DNA of 64,000 nt, taken from contig JABGRG010000001.1 in the NCBI GenBank assembly GCA_018648445.1, positions 1 through 64,000 on the forward strand. Direction: 5' to 3'. Positions 38,405 through 47,868 of this stretch are shown here, one piece after another. The stretch comes from Rhodospirillales bacterium. Its GTDB lineage: Bacteria; Pseudomonadota; Alphaproteobacteria; Rhodospirillales_A; JACZKS01. Every line of letters starts with the position of its first letter. The stretch's first letter is position 1. The translations under genes and the position numbers were made by a program. The notes under the pieces were generated by a model, which did no database searches, was not told where the DNA came from, and worked only from the letters and a program-made list of their open reading frames with translations.

Positions 38405-38963
38405 AAAAGGCACAGATGGGCGAAGCGGCCTCAGCCGCGAGGATGCCGAGTTGTGGCGGTTCGTCACGGAAAGCATTGAAGCGCTTCCGGGCCGCGCCGT
38501 CCTGATGCCCGCCGACGCGCCGGAAAGCGAAATTTCGCGCCGCGTTCGGCAAATGAGAAAACACGTCAATCCCCTGCCCATGCCGCGCCCGGTAACGGCC
38601 GCCGATTTGCCGGAAATTACCCGGGGTCAGACGGCGGGCGTGGACAAAAGAACGGCGCAGCGTATGCGGCGCGGCAAAATGCCCATCGAGGGCCGCATCG
38701 ATCTGCACGGCCTGACCCAGGAAGAAGCCTACCGGGCGCTTTCTTCGTTTCTGGCCGGATCGCAAAGGGCCGGGCGGCGTTGCGTTCTGGTGGTGACCGG
38801 CAAGGGCGCCAGGCCGGGCGGCGGAACCGGCGTATTGCGCGCCAACGTTCCACACTGGCTGAACCAGCCACCTAACCGGGCGCGCGTTATTACGTTTTCG
38901 CACGCCATCCAAAAGGACGGCGGTTCGGGCGCGCTTTATGTACTGCTCAGGCGCGCAAGATAA
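38397..38963 (+). CDS. Smr-domain protein
   Basis: The 188-residue protein has a C-terminal Smr domain: GRIDLHGLTQEEAYRALSSFLAGSQRAGRRCVLVVTGKGARPGGGTGVLRANVPHWL. The DLHGLTQEEA and GKG/GVLR motifs are the classic Smr nuclease signature seen in MutS2 C-termini and stand-alone YdaL-type proteins. The N-terminal 90 residues are charged and variable. The role may be nucleic-acid nicking, but no substrate is evident. Confidence 0.9.
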   Translation: MVKKGTDGRSGLSREDAELWRFVTESIEALPGRAVLMPADAPESEISRRVRQMRKHVNPLPMPRPVTAADLPEITRGQTAGVDKRTAQRMRRGKMPIEGRIDLHGLTQEEAYRALSSFLAGSQRAGRRCVLVVTGKGARPGGGTGVLRANVPHWLNQPPNRARVITFSHAIQKDGGSGALYVLLRRAR

Positions 38964-38978
38964 AGGGAAATCAATGAG

Positions 38979-39359
38979 ATGACCCCGTTTGGTGAACGTG
39001 TGCGTGAACTTCGCGAAGTCCAAAGCATGGCGCAAAAAGACATGGCGGCGGCGCTGGGTGTATCACCCGCCTATTTGTCGGCGCTGGAACACGGCAAGCG
39101 GGGCCGCCCCGGCTCGGGTCTGGTCATGCAGATTTGCGCGCTGTTCGACCTGATCTGGGACGAGGCCGAGGATCTGAAGCGTCTGGCCGACCTGTCCCAC
39201 CCGCGCGTTGTGGTGGACACAGCGGGCCTCAGCCCCAAAGCCACCGAACTGGCAAACTTATTGTCCGAAAACATCGGCGAAATGGACGAAGACACCATCG
39301 ACTGGGTCTTGGCCGAAATCCGCACCCGCAAACTGCCGCCCAAGGGCCCCGCTTATTAG
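38979..39359 (+). CDS. XRE-family helix-turn-helix transcriptional regulator
   Basis: The 126-residue protein starts with GERVRELREVQSMAQKDMAAALGVSPAYLSALEHGKRGRPGSGLVMQICALF, a clear Cro/CI-type helix-turn-helix. The second half is helical (SPKATELANLLSENIGEMDEDTIDWVLAEIRTRK) and probably mediates dimerisation. It follows smr by 15 bases and overlaps the broken methyltransferase by four bases. The target is unknown. Confidence 0.88.
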   Translation: MTPFGERVRELREVQSMAQKDMAAALGVSPAYLSALEHGKRGRPGSGLVMQICALFDLIWDEAEDLKRLADLSHPRVVVDTAGLSPKATELANLLSENIGEMDEDTIDWVLAEIRTRKLPPKGPAY

Positions 39360-40063
39360 CCCTGTTCGTTGTCGGCCTTGGGCCGTAATACCGCGATCAT
39401 ATTGGCGCCCCAAAGGGGCGGGGGGTCCGTGATGACCTGGTCCAGCACGCTATGGACAAGAGCGTCAACAATACGCCGAACTCGACTCCCGTGCCGCACC
39501 GAAAGCTGCGCCAATGTCTCGAATCCCGCGGCCTGGGCCAGATGCAACAAGCTACCGGGGCCGTAGGTGGCTTTGTGGGTCAGGTCACCGAACTGATATT
39601 GGAGCCCCCAGGGAGAGGCCGCATTGGGCACGCGAAGCACAACCAAACCACCTGGGGTAAGGAGATCGCGCAGCGCGTTCAGCAACTTGCAGCCCTCGCC
39701 ACGTGAGAAATGTTCGAACACATCAAGCAGCACGATCCGGTCATAACGGCGCTCGCTGGCCTCGACGATTTGCTAGATGTCGCCGATGGTGACGTGCCCG
39801 GCGATTTCGGCCGGCATGAACTCAACGGCCTAGGCGTCGGCATCCACACCGGAAAAATCGGATATGCCTTTGGCTTGAAGATAAGCCAGAAACAGCCCGG
39901 TGCCGCAGCCGAGCTCAAGAACGGAATGCCCCGGCTCCACCTGTGCTGGTCGCCAGAACTGTTCGTCGAAATTGCGCATATGCTTGGGCCGCACGACCGC
40001 CGGAACGTAGGTTCTGTGGGCGTCATAGACCCGATAAAAATCTTCCGGCGCTTCAAATTCCAT
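39356..40063 (-). pseudogene. SAM-dependent methyltransferase gene with two in-frame TAG codons
   Basis: The frame from the ATG at 40063 reads as one SAM methyltransferase of about 235 residues, interrupted by TAG at 39832-39830 and TAG at 39775-39773. Segment 1 (about 77 residues) has VLELGCGTGLFLAYLQAKGISDFSGVDAD, the SAM-binding motif I. The middle piece is AVEFMPAEIAGHVTIGDI, and segment 3 has YDRIVLLDVFEHFSRGEGCKLLNALRDLLTPGGLVVLRVPN, motifs II and III. All three are in the same frame, so no insertion or deletion is needed. Both stops could come from CAG to TAG changes. TAG is an ordinary stop elsewhere (for example ribA and ppsR), which argues for a pseudogene or sequence error over recoding. 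Confidence 0.85.
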
Positions 40064-40098
40064 CGGTGGGCTCGCTTTCGTTCGGGAAAAGCCGATCC

Positions 40099-41412
40099 TC
40101 AGAGAATAAACTTGCCCAGATCCGTGTCCTTGGCCAGCGGGGCGACTTTCTCGTTAACAAAGGCGGCGTCGATGGTGATGGCGTCGCCGGAGCGCTCGGA
40201 AGCATCGAAGCTGATTTCCTCGACCAGTTTTTCCATGACCGTTTGCAGGCGCCGCGCGCCGATGTTCTCGACCCCGGTGTTGATCTCGGCGGCCAGATCG
40301 GCGATTTGCTCGATGGCGTTGTCGGTAAACGTCAGCGTGACTTCCTCGACTCCCATGAGCGCGGTGTACTGCTTGATTAATGACGCTTCGGGCTCGGTCA
40401 GGATTCTGACGAAATCGTCGCGGGTTAGCGCCTTAAGTTCAACCCGGATGGGAAGACGGCCCTGCAATTCGGGAAGCATGTCGGCGGGTTTCGACATGTG
40501 AAACGCGCCGGATGCAATAAACAAAATATGATCGGTTTGCACAGCGCCGTACTTGGTCGACACCGTAGTGCCTTCGATCAGCGGCAGAAGGTCGCGCTGT
40601 ACGCCTTCGCGTGACACATCGGCTCCGTGCCGATCAGCCTTAGCGGTAATTTTGTCGATCTCGTCCAAAAAGACGATGCCGTTGTTTTCCACCATGTCGA
40701 TGGCTTCCTTGACCACCTTGTCCTCGTCCAGCAGCTTGTCGCTTTCCTCAGCCATTAGGACTTCGTAGGATTCCGTAACCGTCATCTTCTTGGGCTTGGT
40801 GCGCCCACCGCCGAACGCTTTGCCCAGCATGTCGTTCAGATTGACCATGCCCATCTGCGAGCCGGGCATTCCGGGGATGTCCATGGTGGGCAGGCCGATT
40901 CCGCCGGCGTCGCTGACATGGATTTCGATTTCCTTGTCGCCCAGCTGGCCTTCGCGCAGCATCTTGCGGAATTTCTCGCGCGTTTCCTTGCTGGCGTTTT
41001 CGCCGACCAGGGCGTCGACCACGCGTTCCTCGGCCTGCAGTTCGGCCTTGGCCGTGACCTGTTTGCGCATGCGTTCGCGGATCATATGGATGGCGATTTC
41101 CATCAAATCGCGGACGATCTGTTCGACGTCGCGGCCCACGTAACCGACCTCGGTGAACTTGGTCGCCTCGATCTTGACGAACGGAGCCTGGGCCAACTTG
41201 GCCAGACGGCGCGAGATCTCGGTCTTGCCGACGCCGGTGGGGCCGATCATCAAAATATTTTTTGGCAGGACCTCTTCGCGCAGGTCCTCGTCCAGTTGCT
41301 GACGTCGCCAGCGGTTGCGAAGCGCAATGGCGACGGCGCGCTTGGCGTCGTCCTGACCAACGATGAAACGATCAAGCTCGGAAACGATTTCGCGGGGGGT
41401 GAAACTGGTCAT
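40099..41412 (-). CDS. hslU: ATP-dependent protease ATPase subunit HslU
   Basis: The 437-residue AAA+ ATPase unfolds substrates for HslV. It has [36 protein letters not shown], Walker [12 protein letters not shown], the pore loop GYVGRDVE, Walker B FLDEIDKI and the sensor IASGAFH. It ends with LGKFIL, the C-terminal tail that inserts into HslV. The ATG shares ATGA with the hslV stop. Confidence 0.97.
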   Translation of the reverse strand: MTSFTPREIVSELDRFIVGQDDAKRAVAIALRNRWRRQQLDEDLREEVLPKNILMIGPTGVGKTEISRRLAKLAQAPFVKIEATKFTEVGYVGRDVEQIVRDLMEIAIHMIRERMRKQVTAKAELQAEERVVDALVGENASKETREKFRKMLREGQLGDKEIEIHVSDAGGIGLPTMDIPGMPGSQMGMVNLNDMLGKAFGGGRTKPKKMTVTESYEVLMAEESDKLLDEDKVVKEAIDMVENNGIVFLDEIDKITAKADRHGADVSREGVQRDLLPLIEGTTVSTKYGAVQTDHILFIASGAFHMSKPADMLPELQGRLPIRVELKALTRDDFVRILTEPEASLIKQYTALMGVEEVTLTFTDNAIEQIADLAAEINTGVENIGARRLQTVMEKLVEEISFDASERSGDAITIDAAFVNEKVAPLAKDTDLGKFIL

Positions 41413-41957
41413 AAGGCCTCGATAACGATGTTGGTGTTGGTGTAGATGCAAATTCCGGCGGCGATTTCCAAGGATCGCCGGGCGATGGCCTCGGCGTCCA
41501 GATCGTCACGGTCCATCAGAGCGCGGGCTGCGGCCAGCGCGTAATTGCCGCCCGAACCGATGGCGATCAGGCCGTCCTCGGGTTCCAGAACGTCGCCGGT
41601 GCCGGTCAGAACGAGGGATACGTTCTTGTCGGCCACCGCCATCATGGCTTCCAGACGGCGCAGGTACCGGTCCGTGCGCCAGTCCTTGGCCATTTCAACG
41701 CAGGCCCGGGCCAGCTGGGCCGGGTATTGTTCGAGCCGCCCTTCGAGGCGCTCGAACAGGGCAAACGCATCGGCGGTCGCGCCCGCGAAACCGGCAATCA
41801 CCTTGCCTTCACCCAGGCGGCGCACCTTGATGGCGTTGGATTTGATGACCGTCTGGCCCAGGCTGACCTGACCGTCACCGGCGATCACCACGTCCTCGCC
41901 CTTGCGCACGCACAGGACCGTGGTGCCGTACCAGGTGTTCGGATCTTTGTGTGACAT
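41409..41957 (-). CDS. hslV: ATP-dependent protease peptidase subunit HslV
   Basis: The 182-residue protease subunit contains [26 protein letters not shown]; processing before the first Thr of TTVL exposes the catalytic threonine. [33 protein letters not shown] and the [38 protein letters not shown] segment confirm the family. The ATG at 41957 has AGGAGAATCT upstream. A perfect 13-base hairpin stands between it and the next minus-strand gene upstream. Confidence 0.97.
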   Translation of the reverse strand: MSHKDPNTWYGTTVLCVRKGEDVVIAGDGQVSLGQTVIKSNAIKVRRLGEGKVIAGFAGATADAFALFERLEGRLEQYPAQLARACVEMAKDWRTDRYLRRLEAMMAVADKNVSLVLTGTGDVLEPEDGLIAIGSGGNYALAAARALMDRDDLDAEAIARRSLEIAAGICIYTNTNIVIEAL

Positions 41958-42061
41958 AGATTCTCCTGGGCCTCCCCTGCGTCCCCACAGCGCCCATCGG
42001 GCGCTAAAAAGCGGCGCAAAGGCGCGCCGCCGACAAAACTCGTTCGGTGCTGATGATTTAT

Positions 42062-42096
42062 GCCGGTGGCCGGGCCCCGTCAACCCGGCCACCGGC
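42062..42096. terminator. Long perfect hairpin, possible terminator
   Basis: GCCGGTGGCCGGG (42062-42074) pairs perfectly with CCCGGCCACCGGC (42084-42096) around a nine-base loop. No T-run follows on either strand, so it could be a Rho-assisted terminator or mRNA stabiliser for the protease-lipoprotein gene that ends at 42114. Confidence 0.5.
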
Positions 42097-42113
42097 GATA
42101 AGGTGTTTCGGCG

Positions 42114-43460
42114 TCAGTCTTTGATAACCAATCCGCGGGTATCGTCGATACTGACATTCAGCTTGTCGAGAGCGTCATAGATCGGAATGAAGTAGTTCAT
42201 CCCGATGGAACCGCCGCCGCCCGATTTGATGCCAGCATAGGAAACCCCAACGATATTTCCGCGCGCGTCCAACAGAGCGCCACCACTATTTCCTCCTTGG
42301 GTATCAACGTCGGCCTGAATATTCTCCAATCCGTATCTGTTGTTGGTGAATTTGCTGACGATGCCCTTGGTCACCGTTCCGGCGTATCGTTTCTTCAAGG
42401 GCGAGCCAATGGCATAGACCTCTTCCGTAATCTTAAGCGGCTCCATGCGAAGCGGCAGGGGCATATGGCCGCCTTTCTCCACCTGAATGATGGCCACGTC
42501 GCGTTCGGGATGCTTGCGTATGACTTCGCCCAAGACCTTGCGCCCTGTCACCAGTCGGACTCGCAGCAATTCCCTTCCTTCCACCACATGATGGTTGGTG
42601 GCGATCAGCGTCGGCGAAATGAAAAACCCAGATCCATGGCTTCCGCCCGATTCGATCGTCACGACCGACCGCCGGATGCGGTCAATACTGTCGGTAATGG
42701 TGGTTTCATAAAGCGGGAAAAGCGGGATCAGAAGTTCCGTATTTTTGACGTCGGTAATGTCAGCGATGTTCGCGGGTTTCTTTTTTAGCAGGGCGACCAG
42801 TTTTTCGTCGGAGGTAAAATTTGCCGCCGCCTCTGCGAAGGCTTCATTGACAAGTGATATTTCTCCATCGGGCACGGCATTTTTTATCGATACCGATCCG
42901 GCGGTTTTCGCCTTGTAGACGACCTTTTCGTCGAATAACGAGTACACCTGCCAAGTTACCGTCAGGGAGGCGGAACCGCTCTGCTTTGGGGTTAAAACAC
43001 TCCCCGCGAGGTAGATGAAGGGTCTGTAATCGCAAATGTTCATGCGGATATCTTCAATCTGGCCGCCGATCAGATATTCCGGTTCGACATCATCGCGCTT
43101 CACACCCGCAAACAGGTCGTCCGGATCTCCAACAACGTTGAAGTTGGCGCCATCGAACTGTTCGAAAAAAATGTCCTCGAATTCAGTGTTTTTCATGAGG
43201 AGACGCCCACGGTTCCAATAAACATTGCCATGGTGCGGAATACAGCCAAAAGGATCGTACTTATAACTTCCGATTACCGTTCCGCGGCGCATCTTGACGC
43301 CGACCCGGTTCAATTTAATTGGCGCCAACTCGCTTCGATCGTCAATGTATACAGGGGCCTTCTCGGGGACATTGGCCACCTGAACCGTCTGACACCCGGA
43401 AAGAACGGCAAGCAAAACGAAAGAAGCCGCCAATCCGGCGGTGCGCGCGAAACCTGACAT
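42114..43460 (-). CDS. Trypsin-like serine protease lipoprotein
   Basis: The 448-residue protein has a lipoprotein signal peptide ending in LSGC (Cys23). Residues 24-250 form an N-terminal region with several conserved-looking strands (RVGVKMRRGTVIG, EYLIGGQIEDIRMNICDYRPF, LTVTWQVYS) that I do not recognise. Residues 260-430 are a trypsin-type domain with His291 in TNHHVV, Asp321 in RDVAII and Ser392 in GGNSGGALL, a full catalytic triad. There is no PDZ domain, unlike HtrA/DegP. It is likely a periplasmic, membrane-anchored protease. Confidence 0.85.
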   Translation of the reverse strand: MSGFARTAGLAASFVLLAVLSGCQTVQVANVPEKAPVYIDDRSELAPIKLNRVGVKMRRGTVIGSYKYDPFGCIPHHGNVYWNRGRLLMKNTEFEDIFFEQFDGANFNVVGDPDDLFAGVKRDDVEPEYLIGGQIEDIRMNICDYRPFIYLAGSVLTPKQSGSASLTVTWQVYSLFDEKVVYKAKTAGSVSIKNAVPDGEISLVNEAFAEAAANFTSDEKLVALLKKKPANIADITDVKNTELLIPLFPLYETTITDSIDRIRRSVVTIESGGSHGSGFFISPTLIATNHHVVEGRELLRVRLVTGRKVLGEVIRKHPERDVAIIQVEKGGHMPLPLRMEPLKITEEVYAIGSPLKKRYAGTVTKGIVSKFTNNRYGLENIQADVDTQGGNSGGALLDARGNIVGVSYAGIKSGGGGSIGMNYFIPIYDALDKLNVSIDDTRGLVIKD

Positions 43461-43642
43461 AGACACGTTCCTCCCCCAAACGTTCCGGTAGTTTTTTTCA
43501 TCATACCAACGCAAGGGTTGTATCGAAAGAGAAAATTCGGACCGATTGCGGCCACTCAGCAACCTTTCGATTTTGTTTTGTTCCTGTTAAAAGGGCCTGC
43601 AAGTTGCCATGTAGGGCTGAAAAGCCTCTGGGGAGGGCCGAA

Positions 43643-44242
43643 ATGCGTCAGGCGAGCGTCGAGCGCAAGACAAACGAAACCCGAATATCCGCCTCCGTCG
43701 ATCTGGACGGAACCGGTCGCTATGACATTTCGACCGGCATCGGCTTTCTCGATCACATGATCGAGCAACTGGCGCGCCATAGCCTGATCGACATCGACTT
43801 GAAGGCCGAGGGCGATCTGCACATTGATTTCCACCACACCACCGAGGACGCCGGTATCGTTATCGGTTCGGCGATCAGTCAGGCGTTGGGCGAACGCAAG
43901 GGTATCGCGCGCTATGGCTCGGCCATCGCGCCCATGGACGAGGCGCTCTCGCGCGTGGCGCTGGACGCCTCCAACCGCCCCTATCTGGTGTGGAAGGTGG
44001 AATTCGTGCGCGACAAGCTGGGCGAAATGGATACCGAGCTGTTCAAGGAATGGTTCCAGGCTTTCGCCCAGGCCGCGGGCCTGACCCTGCACGCCGAAAA
44101 TTTTTACGGCGAAAACAACCACCATATCGCGGAATCCCTGTTCAAGGCCCTGGCCCGGGCCATGCGTCAGTCGGTGGAAGCCGATCCGCGTAAAGGCGAC
44201 GCCGTGCCTTCCACCAAGGGGGTTCTGGGCGGCTCCCTGTAA
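43643..44242 (+). CDS. hisB: Imidazoleglycerol-phosphate dehydratase
   Basis: The 199-residue enzyme carries the HisB duplications: [50 protein letters not shown], then [56 protein letters not shown]. The DFHHTTED and NNHHIAES histidine clusters bind manganese. It lacks the N-terminal phosphatase domain found in enterobacterial HisB, as is normal in alphaproteobacteria. The ATG at 43643 follows GGGGAGGG. Confidence 0.96.
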   Translation: MRQASVERKTNETRISASVDLDGTGRYDISTGIGFLDHMIEQLARHSLIDIDLKAEGDLHIDFHHTTEDAGIVIGSAISQALGERKGIARYGSAIAPMDEALSRVALDASNRPYLVWKVEFVRDKLGEMDTELFKEWFQAFAQAAGLTLHAENFYGENNHHIAESLFKALARAMRQSVEADPRKGDAVPSTKGVLGGSL

Positions 44243-44280
44243 TGCGGCTCCCTGTGACGTCCTTGTGAATTTGAGTGGAT

Positions 44281-44667
44281 ATGCGGGTTTATAGCGTACA
44301 TTTTCGCAGCGGTTTTGGCGGTCCGGACTTCGCCCTCATCAAAGAGGGGTTTTGCTGGCCGGCCTTTTTGCTTAGTGCGTTGTGGGCGCTGTGGCATCGC
44401 ATGTGGTGGGTCGCGGCGGGGCTTGTCGTGGTCTCCGTCGCCATTGGGTCGGCGGGCGCATTGTTGGGGCTGGATCCCCTGAGCGATGCGGCCCTGTCTC
44501 TGGCCACCGCTCTGATCGTCGGTTTTTTCGCCAATGATATGCGGCGCCTCGTGCTGGAACGGCGCGGGTATTCAAACGAGGGCGTGGTGCTGGGCGACAA
44601 CGAAGATGGCGCGTTGGAAAGGTTTTTGGCGAATTCGCCAGTGATGATGGGAGTATTTCGGGCGTGA
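44281..44667 (+). CDS. DUF2628 membrane protein
   Basis: The 128-residue protein has two or three transmembrane helices: [41 protein letters not shown], and [16 protein letters not shown]. The GYSNEG segment after it and the location between hisB and hisH fit DUF2628, a frequent inhabitant of alphaproteobacterial his clusters. It overlaps hisH by four bases. Function is unknown. GTG 44275 is an alternative start. Confidence 0.85.
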   Translation: MRVYSVHFRSGFGGPDFALIKEGFCWPAFLLSALWALWHRMWWVAAGLVVVSVAIGSAGALLGLDPLSDAALSLATALIVGFFANDMRRLVLERRGYSNEGVVLGDNEDGALERFLANSPVMMGVFRA

Positions 44668-45323
44668 GCGTGGCGATCATCGACTATGGATCGGGCAACC
44701 TGCGGTCCGCGGGCAAGGCTTTCGAACGGGTTATTGGCGAGGCCGGGCGCGAAGACGCGGTCGTCGTCACCGCCGACGCGCAAGTGGTGCGCCGGGCCGA
44801 TCATATCGTTTTGCCCGGCGTCGGCGCATTCGCCGATTGCATGGCGGGGCTGACGGCGGTGCCGGGAATGATTGACGCCCTGAACGAGGCGGTACTGGAT
44901 AAGGGCCGCCCCTTCTTGGGCATATGCGTCGGCATGCAATTGATGGCCGAGGTTGGCCGCGAATACGGCGATCACCAAGGCCTGGGCTGGATTTCCGGCG
45001 AGGTGGTGGCGATGAAGCCCGCAGAATCCGACCAAAGTGGACCCAGCCTGAAAATTCCCCACATGGGATGGAATGAACTGCGCATTTGCCAAGCCGGTCA
45101 CCCGGTTCTAAAGGGGATTGAGCCCGGCGCCCACGCCTATTTCGTTCATTCCTACGCCATGAATTGCCAAAAGGCCGATCAGGTCTTGGCCGATGTCGAT
45201 TACGCCGGGCAGGTCACCGCCATGGTGGGCCGCGACAACATGGTGGGCACCCAGTTCCATCCCGAAAAAAGCCAGCGCACGGGCCTTCGCCTGATCTCCA
45301 ACTTCCTCGCCTGGAAACCGTAA
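44664..45323 (+). CDS. hisH: Imidazole glycerol phosphate synthase, glutaminase subunit
   Basis: The 219-residue glutamine amidotransferase has [28 protein letters not shown], the nucleophile in [12 protein letters not shown], and [18 protein letters not shown], whose His-Glu completes the catalytic triad. It supplies ammonia to HisF. It starts at GTG 44664 within the end of the DUF2628 gene. Confidence 0.95.
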   Translation: MSVAIIDYGSGNLRSAGKAFERVIGEAGREDAVVVTADAQVVRRADHIVLPGVGAFADCMAGLTAVPGMIDALNEAVLDKGRPFLGICVGMQLMAEVGREYGDHQGLGWISGEVVAMKPAESDQSGPSLKIPHMGWNELRICQAGHPVLKGIEPGAHAYFVHSYAMNCQKADQVLADVDYAGQVTAMVGRDNMVGTQFHPEKSQRTGLRLISNFLAWKP

Positions 45324-46051
45324 TGAATTTCCTACCCGCTATCGATTTGAAGGACGGCCAATGCGTCCGCCTGGTTCAAGGCGACATGGACCGCTCAACC
45401 GTATTCGGCGACGATCCTGCCGCTCGGGCCCGCATTTTCGCCGACGCCGGATGCACGTGGCTGCATATGGTGGATCTGAACGGGGCCTTTGCGGGACGCC
45501 CGGTCAACGCCGACGCGGTTCGCGCCGTACTGGCCGCAGTTGACATGAAGGTGGAGCTGGGCGGCGGTATCCGAGACATGAAGACGATTGCCGCGTGGCT
45601 GGAAGCGGGCGTCACACGGGTTATTCTGGGAACGATCGCGCTGCGCGATCCGGCCCTGGTTAGGCAGGCCTGCAAGGAGTTTCCGGGCCGTGTTGCCGTG
45701 GGCATTGACGCACGCGACGGCTTTGTGGCGGTGGAGGGCTGGTCCGAAGTTTCGGAAATGAAGGCGGTGGATATGGCGCGCGCCTTTGCCGACGCCGGTG
45801 TCGCCGCCATCATTTATACCGACATCTCCCGCGACGGGGCCATGCAGGGCCCAAACACGGCAGCGACCCTTGAATTGGCCAAGGCGGTGCCGACACCGAT
45901 CATCGTATCGGGCGGGGTCTCTTCCATGGCCGACCTCGAAGCCGTCAAACAGGCGGGCGAAGGGATTTTCGAAGGGGTGATCAGCGGCCGCGCGGTTTAT
46001 GACGGGCGCATCGACCCGGCGGCCGCCGTCGCCTTGCTGGAAGGTTCTTAG
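45323..46051 (+). CDS. hisA: ProFAR isomerase HisA
   Basis: The 242-residue TIM barrel has FLPAIDLKDGQCVRLVQGDM, HMVDLNGAFAGRPVN, VELGGGIRDM, VAVGIDARDGFVAVEGWSE and YTDISRDGAMQGPN. It catalyses the Amadori rearrangement of ProFAR in histidine synthesis. Its ATG shares one base with the hisH stop TAA. It is followed closely by hisF. Confidence 0.96.
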   Translation: MNFLPAIDLKDGQCVRLVQGDMDRSTVFGDDPAARARIFADAGCTWLHMVDLNGAFAGRPVNADAVRAVLAAVDMKVELGGGIRDMKTIAAWLEAGVTRVILGTIALRDPALVRQACKEFPGRVAVGIDARDGFVAVEGWSEVSEMKAVDMARAFADAGVAAIIYTDISRDGAMQGPNTAATLELAKAVPTPIIVSGGVSSMADLEAVKQAGEGIFEGVISGRAVYDGRIDPAAAVALLEGS

Positions 46052-46054
46052 ACA

Positions 46055-46816
46055 ATGTTGAAGGTTCGCATCATTCCTTGCCTGGACGTGGAAGGCGGGC
46101 GTGTGGTCAAGGGGGTCAACTTCGTTGATCTGGTGGACGCGGGCGATCCCGTCGAACAGGCGACCATTTACGACCGCGAAGGAGCCGACGAGCTAACCTT
46201 CCTGGACATCACCGCCAGCCACGAGAACCGCGACACCATTCTGGATGTGGTGGGCCGCACGGCCGAGCGTTGCTTTATGCCCCTGACCGTGGGCGGCGGT
46301 ATCCGCACCCTGGATGACATCCGCAAACTGTTGCTGGCCGGGGCTGACAAGGTTTCCATCAACACGGCGTCCGTCCACAACCCCGATTTCGTGCGCGAAG
46401 CGGCGGAAAAGTTCGGCAGCCAGTGCATCGTCGTTTCGGTCGACGCGAAACAGGTCGGAACGGGTTTTGAGATATTCACCCACGGCGGACGCAAGCCCAC
46501 GGGCATCGAGGCCATCGGCTGGTCGGAACGTATGGTGGAATTGGGTGCGGGCGAGATTCTGCTGACTTCCATGGACCGCGACGGAACCAAAATCGGCTTC
46601 AACCTGCCGCTGACCCGCGCCATCTCGGATGCCGTGTCGGTGCCGGTTATCGCGTCGGGCGGGGTCGGCACGCTGGATCACATGGTTGAAGGCGTCACCG
46701 AAGGCCACGCGTCCGCCGTGCTGGCGGCCTCGATTTTCCATTTTGGAACCTTTACCATTGCGCAAACCAAAGCCCACATGCGCGCCGCCGGGGTTGCTGT
46801 GCGAGAAGATGTGTAA
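46055..46816 (+). CDS. hisF: Imidazole glycerol phosphate synthase cyclase subunit
   Basis: The 253-residue TIM barrel has [99 protein letters not shown] and [16 protein letters not shown]. It closes the imidazole ring using ammonia from HisH. hisB-DUF2628-hisH-hisA-hisF form a tight array; hisE, often next in alphaproteobacteria, is missing from this position. Confidence 0.97.
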   Translation: MLKVRIIPCLDVEGGRVVKGVNFVDLVDAGDPVEQATIYDREGADELTFLDITASHENRDTILDVVGRTAERCFMPLTVGGGIRTLDDIRKLLLAGADKVSINTASVHNPDFVREAAEKFGSQCIVVSVDAKQVGTGFEIFTHGGRKPTGIEAIGWSERMVELGAGEILLTSMDRDGTKIGFNLPLTRAISDAVSVPVIASGGVGTLDHMVEGVTEGHASAVLAASIFHFGTFTIAQTKAHMRAAGVAVREDV

Positions 46817-46858
46817 TAACAAGGGGTTGCCCGAATAAATTAAAGCAGGGGACGAATA

Positions 46859-47218
46859 ATGGCATATGATCAGGACAATATTTTCGCCAAGATCCTCCGT
46901 GGGGAAATTCCCGTCGACAAGATTTACGAGGACGGCTTCGCCATGGCCTTTCCCGACATCGACCCCCAGGCCCCCACCCATGTGCTGATCATTCCCACCG
47001 GCCCCTACGAATCGCTGGACGACTTCGCAAAAAACGCGACGGTGGCGGAAATCGCCGGTTTCTGGCGCGCCGTGGGCGCTATTGGCCGCCAGTTGGGCGT
47101 CGACGAAACCGGCTACCGCACGCTGGCCAACACCGGCCCCGACGCCCATCAGGAAGTCATGCACTTCCACGTCCACCTGTTTGCGGGCAAGAAACTGGGA
47201 CCGATGCTGGTCCGCTAG
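46859..47218 (+). CDS. hinT: HIT-family (HinT-like) nucleotide hydrolase
   Basis: The 119-residue protein has DNIFAKILRGEIPVDKIYEDG, VLIIPTGPYESLDDF, GYRTLANTGPDAHQEVMHFHVHLFAGKKLGP. The HFHVHLF triad (HxHxH) is the catalytic centre of the histidine-triad hydrolases, which remove AMP or lysyl groups from adenylates. It lies 43 bases after hisF. Confidence 0.95.
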   Translation: MAYDQDNIFAKILRGEIPVDKIYEDGFAMAFPDIDPQAPTHVLIIPTGPYESLDDFAKNATVAEIAGFWRAVGAIGRQLGVDETGYRTLANTGPDAHQEVMHFHVHLFAGKKLGPMLVR

Positions 47219-47238
47219 GCGACCGAGGCGGCGCGGTT

Positions 47239-47868
47239 ATGGAGTTCCTCCCGAATATATTGACGGTTCTGGGCGTTTGGGCCGTGGTTGTCATGAGCCC
47301 CGGCCCAAATTTTCTGGCGACCACCCACCATGCACTGTCGCGTTCGCGCGCCTCCGGCGTGGCTTGCGCCATGGGCGTCGCCGTGGGAACGGCCGTCTGG
47401 GCAGCCTCGGCGGTGTTCGGCATCGCCCTGGTTCTGGAAAAAGCAAGCTGGGCCTATGACACCGTTCGGATCGCGGGTGCGCTATATCTCATTTTCTTTG
47501 GCGCGAAGGCTCTTTTTCGTTCGTCTTCATCCGCCGCGTCCTCCATACCACCGGAGCAGAAGGAGCGGGCGGGGGGCTTGCTGCGCAGCTTTCGAACGGG
47601 AGTGCTGGTCGATCTCAGTAATCCGAAGGCCGCGACCTTCTTCACCAGCCTGTTCGTTGTGATGCTGCCCGCCGAAGCTCCGCTTTGGATCAATCTGGCG
47701 ACCGTCGCCGCCGTCGTCGCCATATCCGCCGCATGGTACGCGCTGGCCGCGTTCATTGTGTCCATGCCCCCGGTGGCAAGGATTTACCGGCGCGCCCAGG
47801 GCTGGATCGACCGGCTGTCCGGCGGCCTTTTTATCTTTTTTGGTGGCAGATTACTGCTGGGCCGCTAG
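47239..47868 (+). CDS. LysE/RhtB-family amino-acid exporter
   Basis: The 209-residue protein has about six hydrophobic segments, with the family start VVVMSPGPNFLATTHHALSRSRASGVACAMGVAVGTAVW and the internal FRTGVLVDLSNPKAATFFTSLF. These are the usual RhtB/LysE patterns for export of amino acids such as homoserine, threonine or lysine. The substrate is not deducible. Its 3' end overlaps the convergent hydrolase by 18 bases. Confidence 0.9.
   Translation: MEFLPNILTVLGVWAVVVMSPGPNFLATTHHALSRSRASGVACAMGVAVGTAVWAASAVFGIALVLEKASWAYDTVRIAGALYLIFFGAKALFRSSSSAASSIPPEQKERAGGLLRSFRTGVLVDLSNPKAATFFTSLFVVMLPAEAPLWINLATVAAVVAISAAWYALAAFIVSMPPVARIYRRAQGWIDRLSGGLFIFFGGRLLLGR

Noticed and set aside
39770..39835. 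Genome-wide reassignment of TAG to an amino acid
   Set aside because: Several intact genes in the window end in TAG (ribA, ppsR, the TPR-sulfotransferase), so TAG is a normal stop here.
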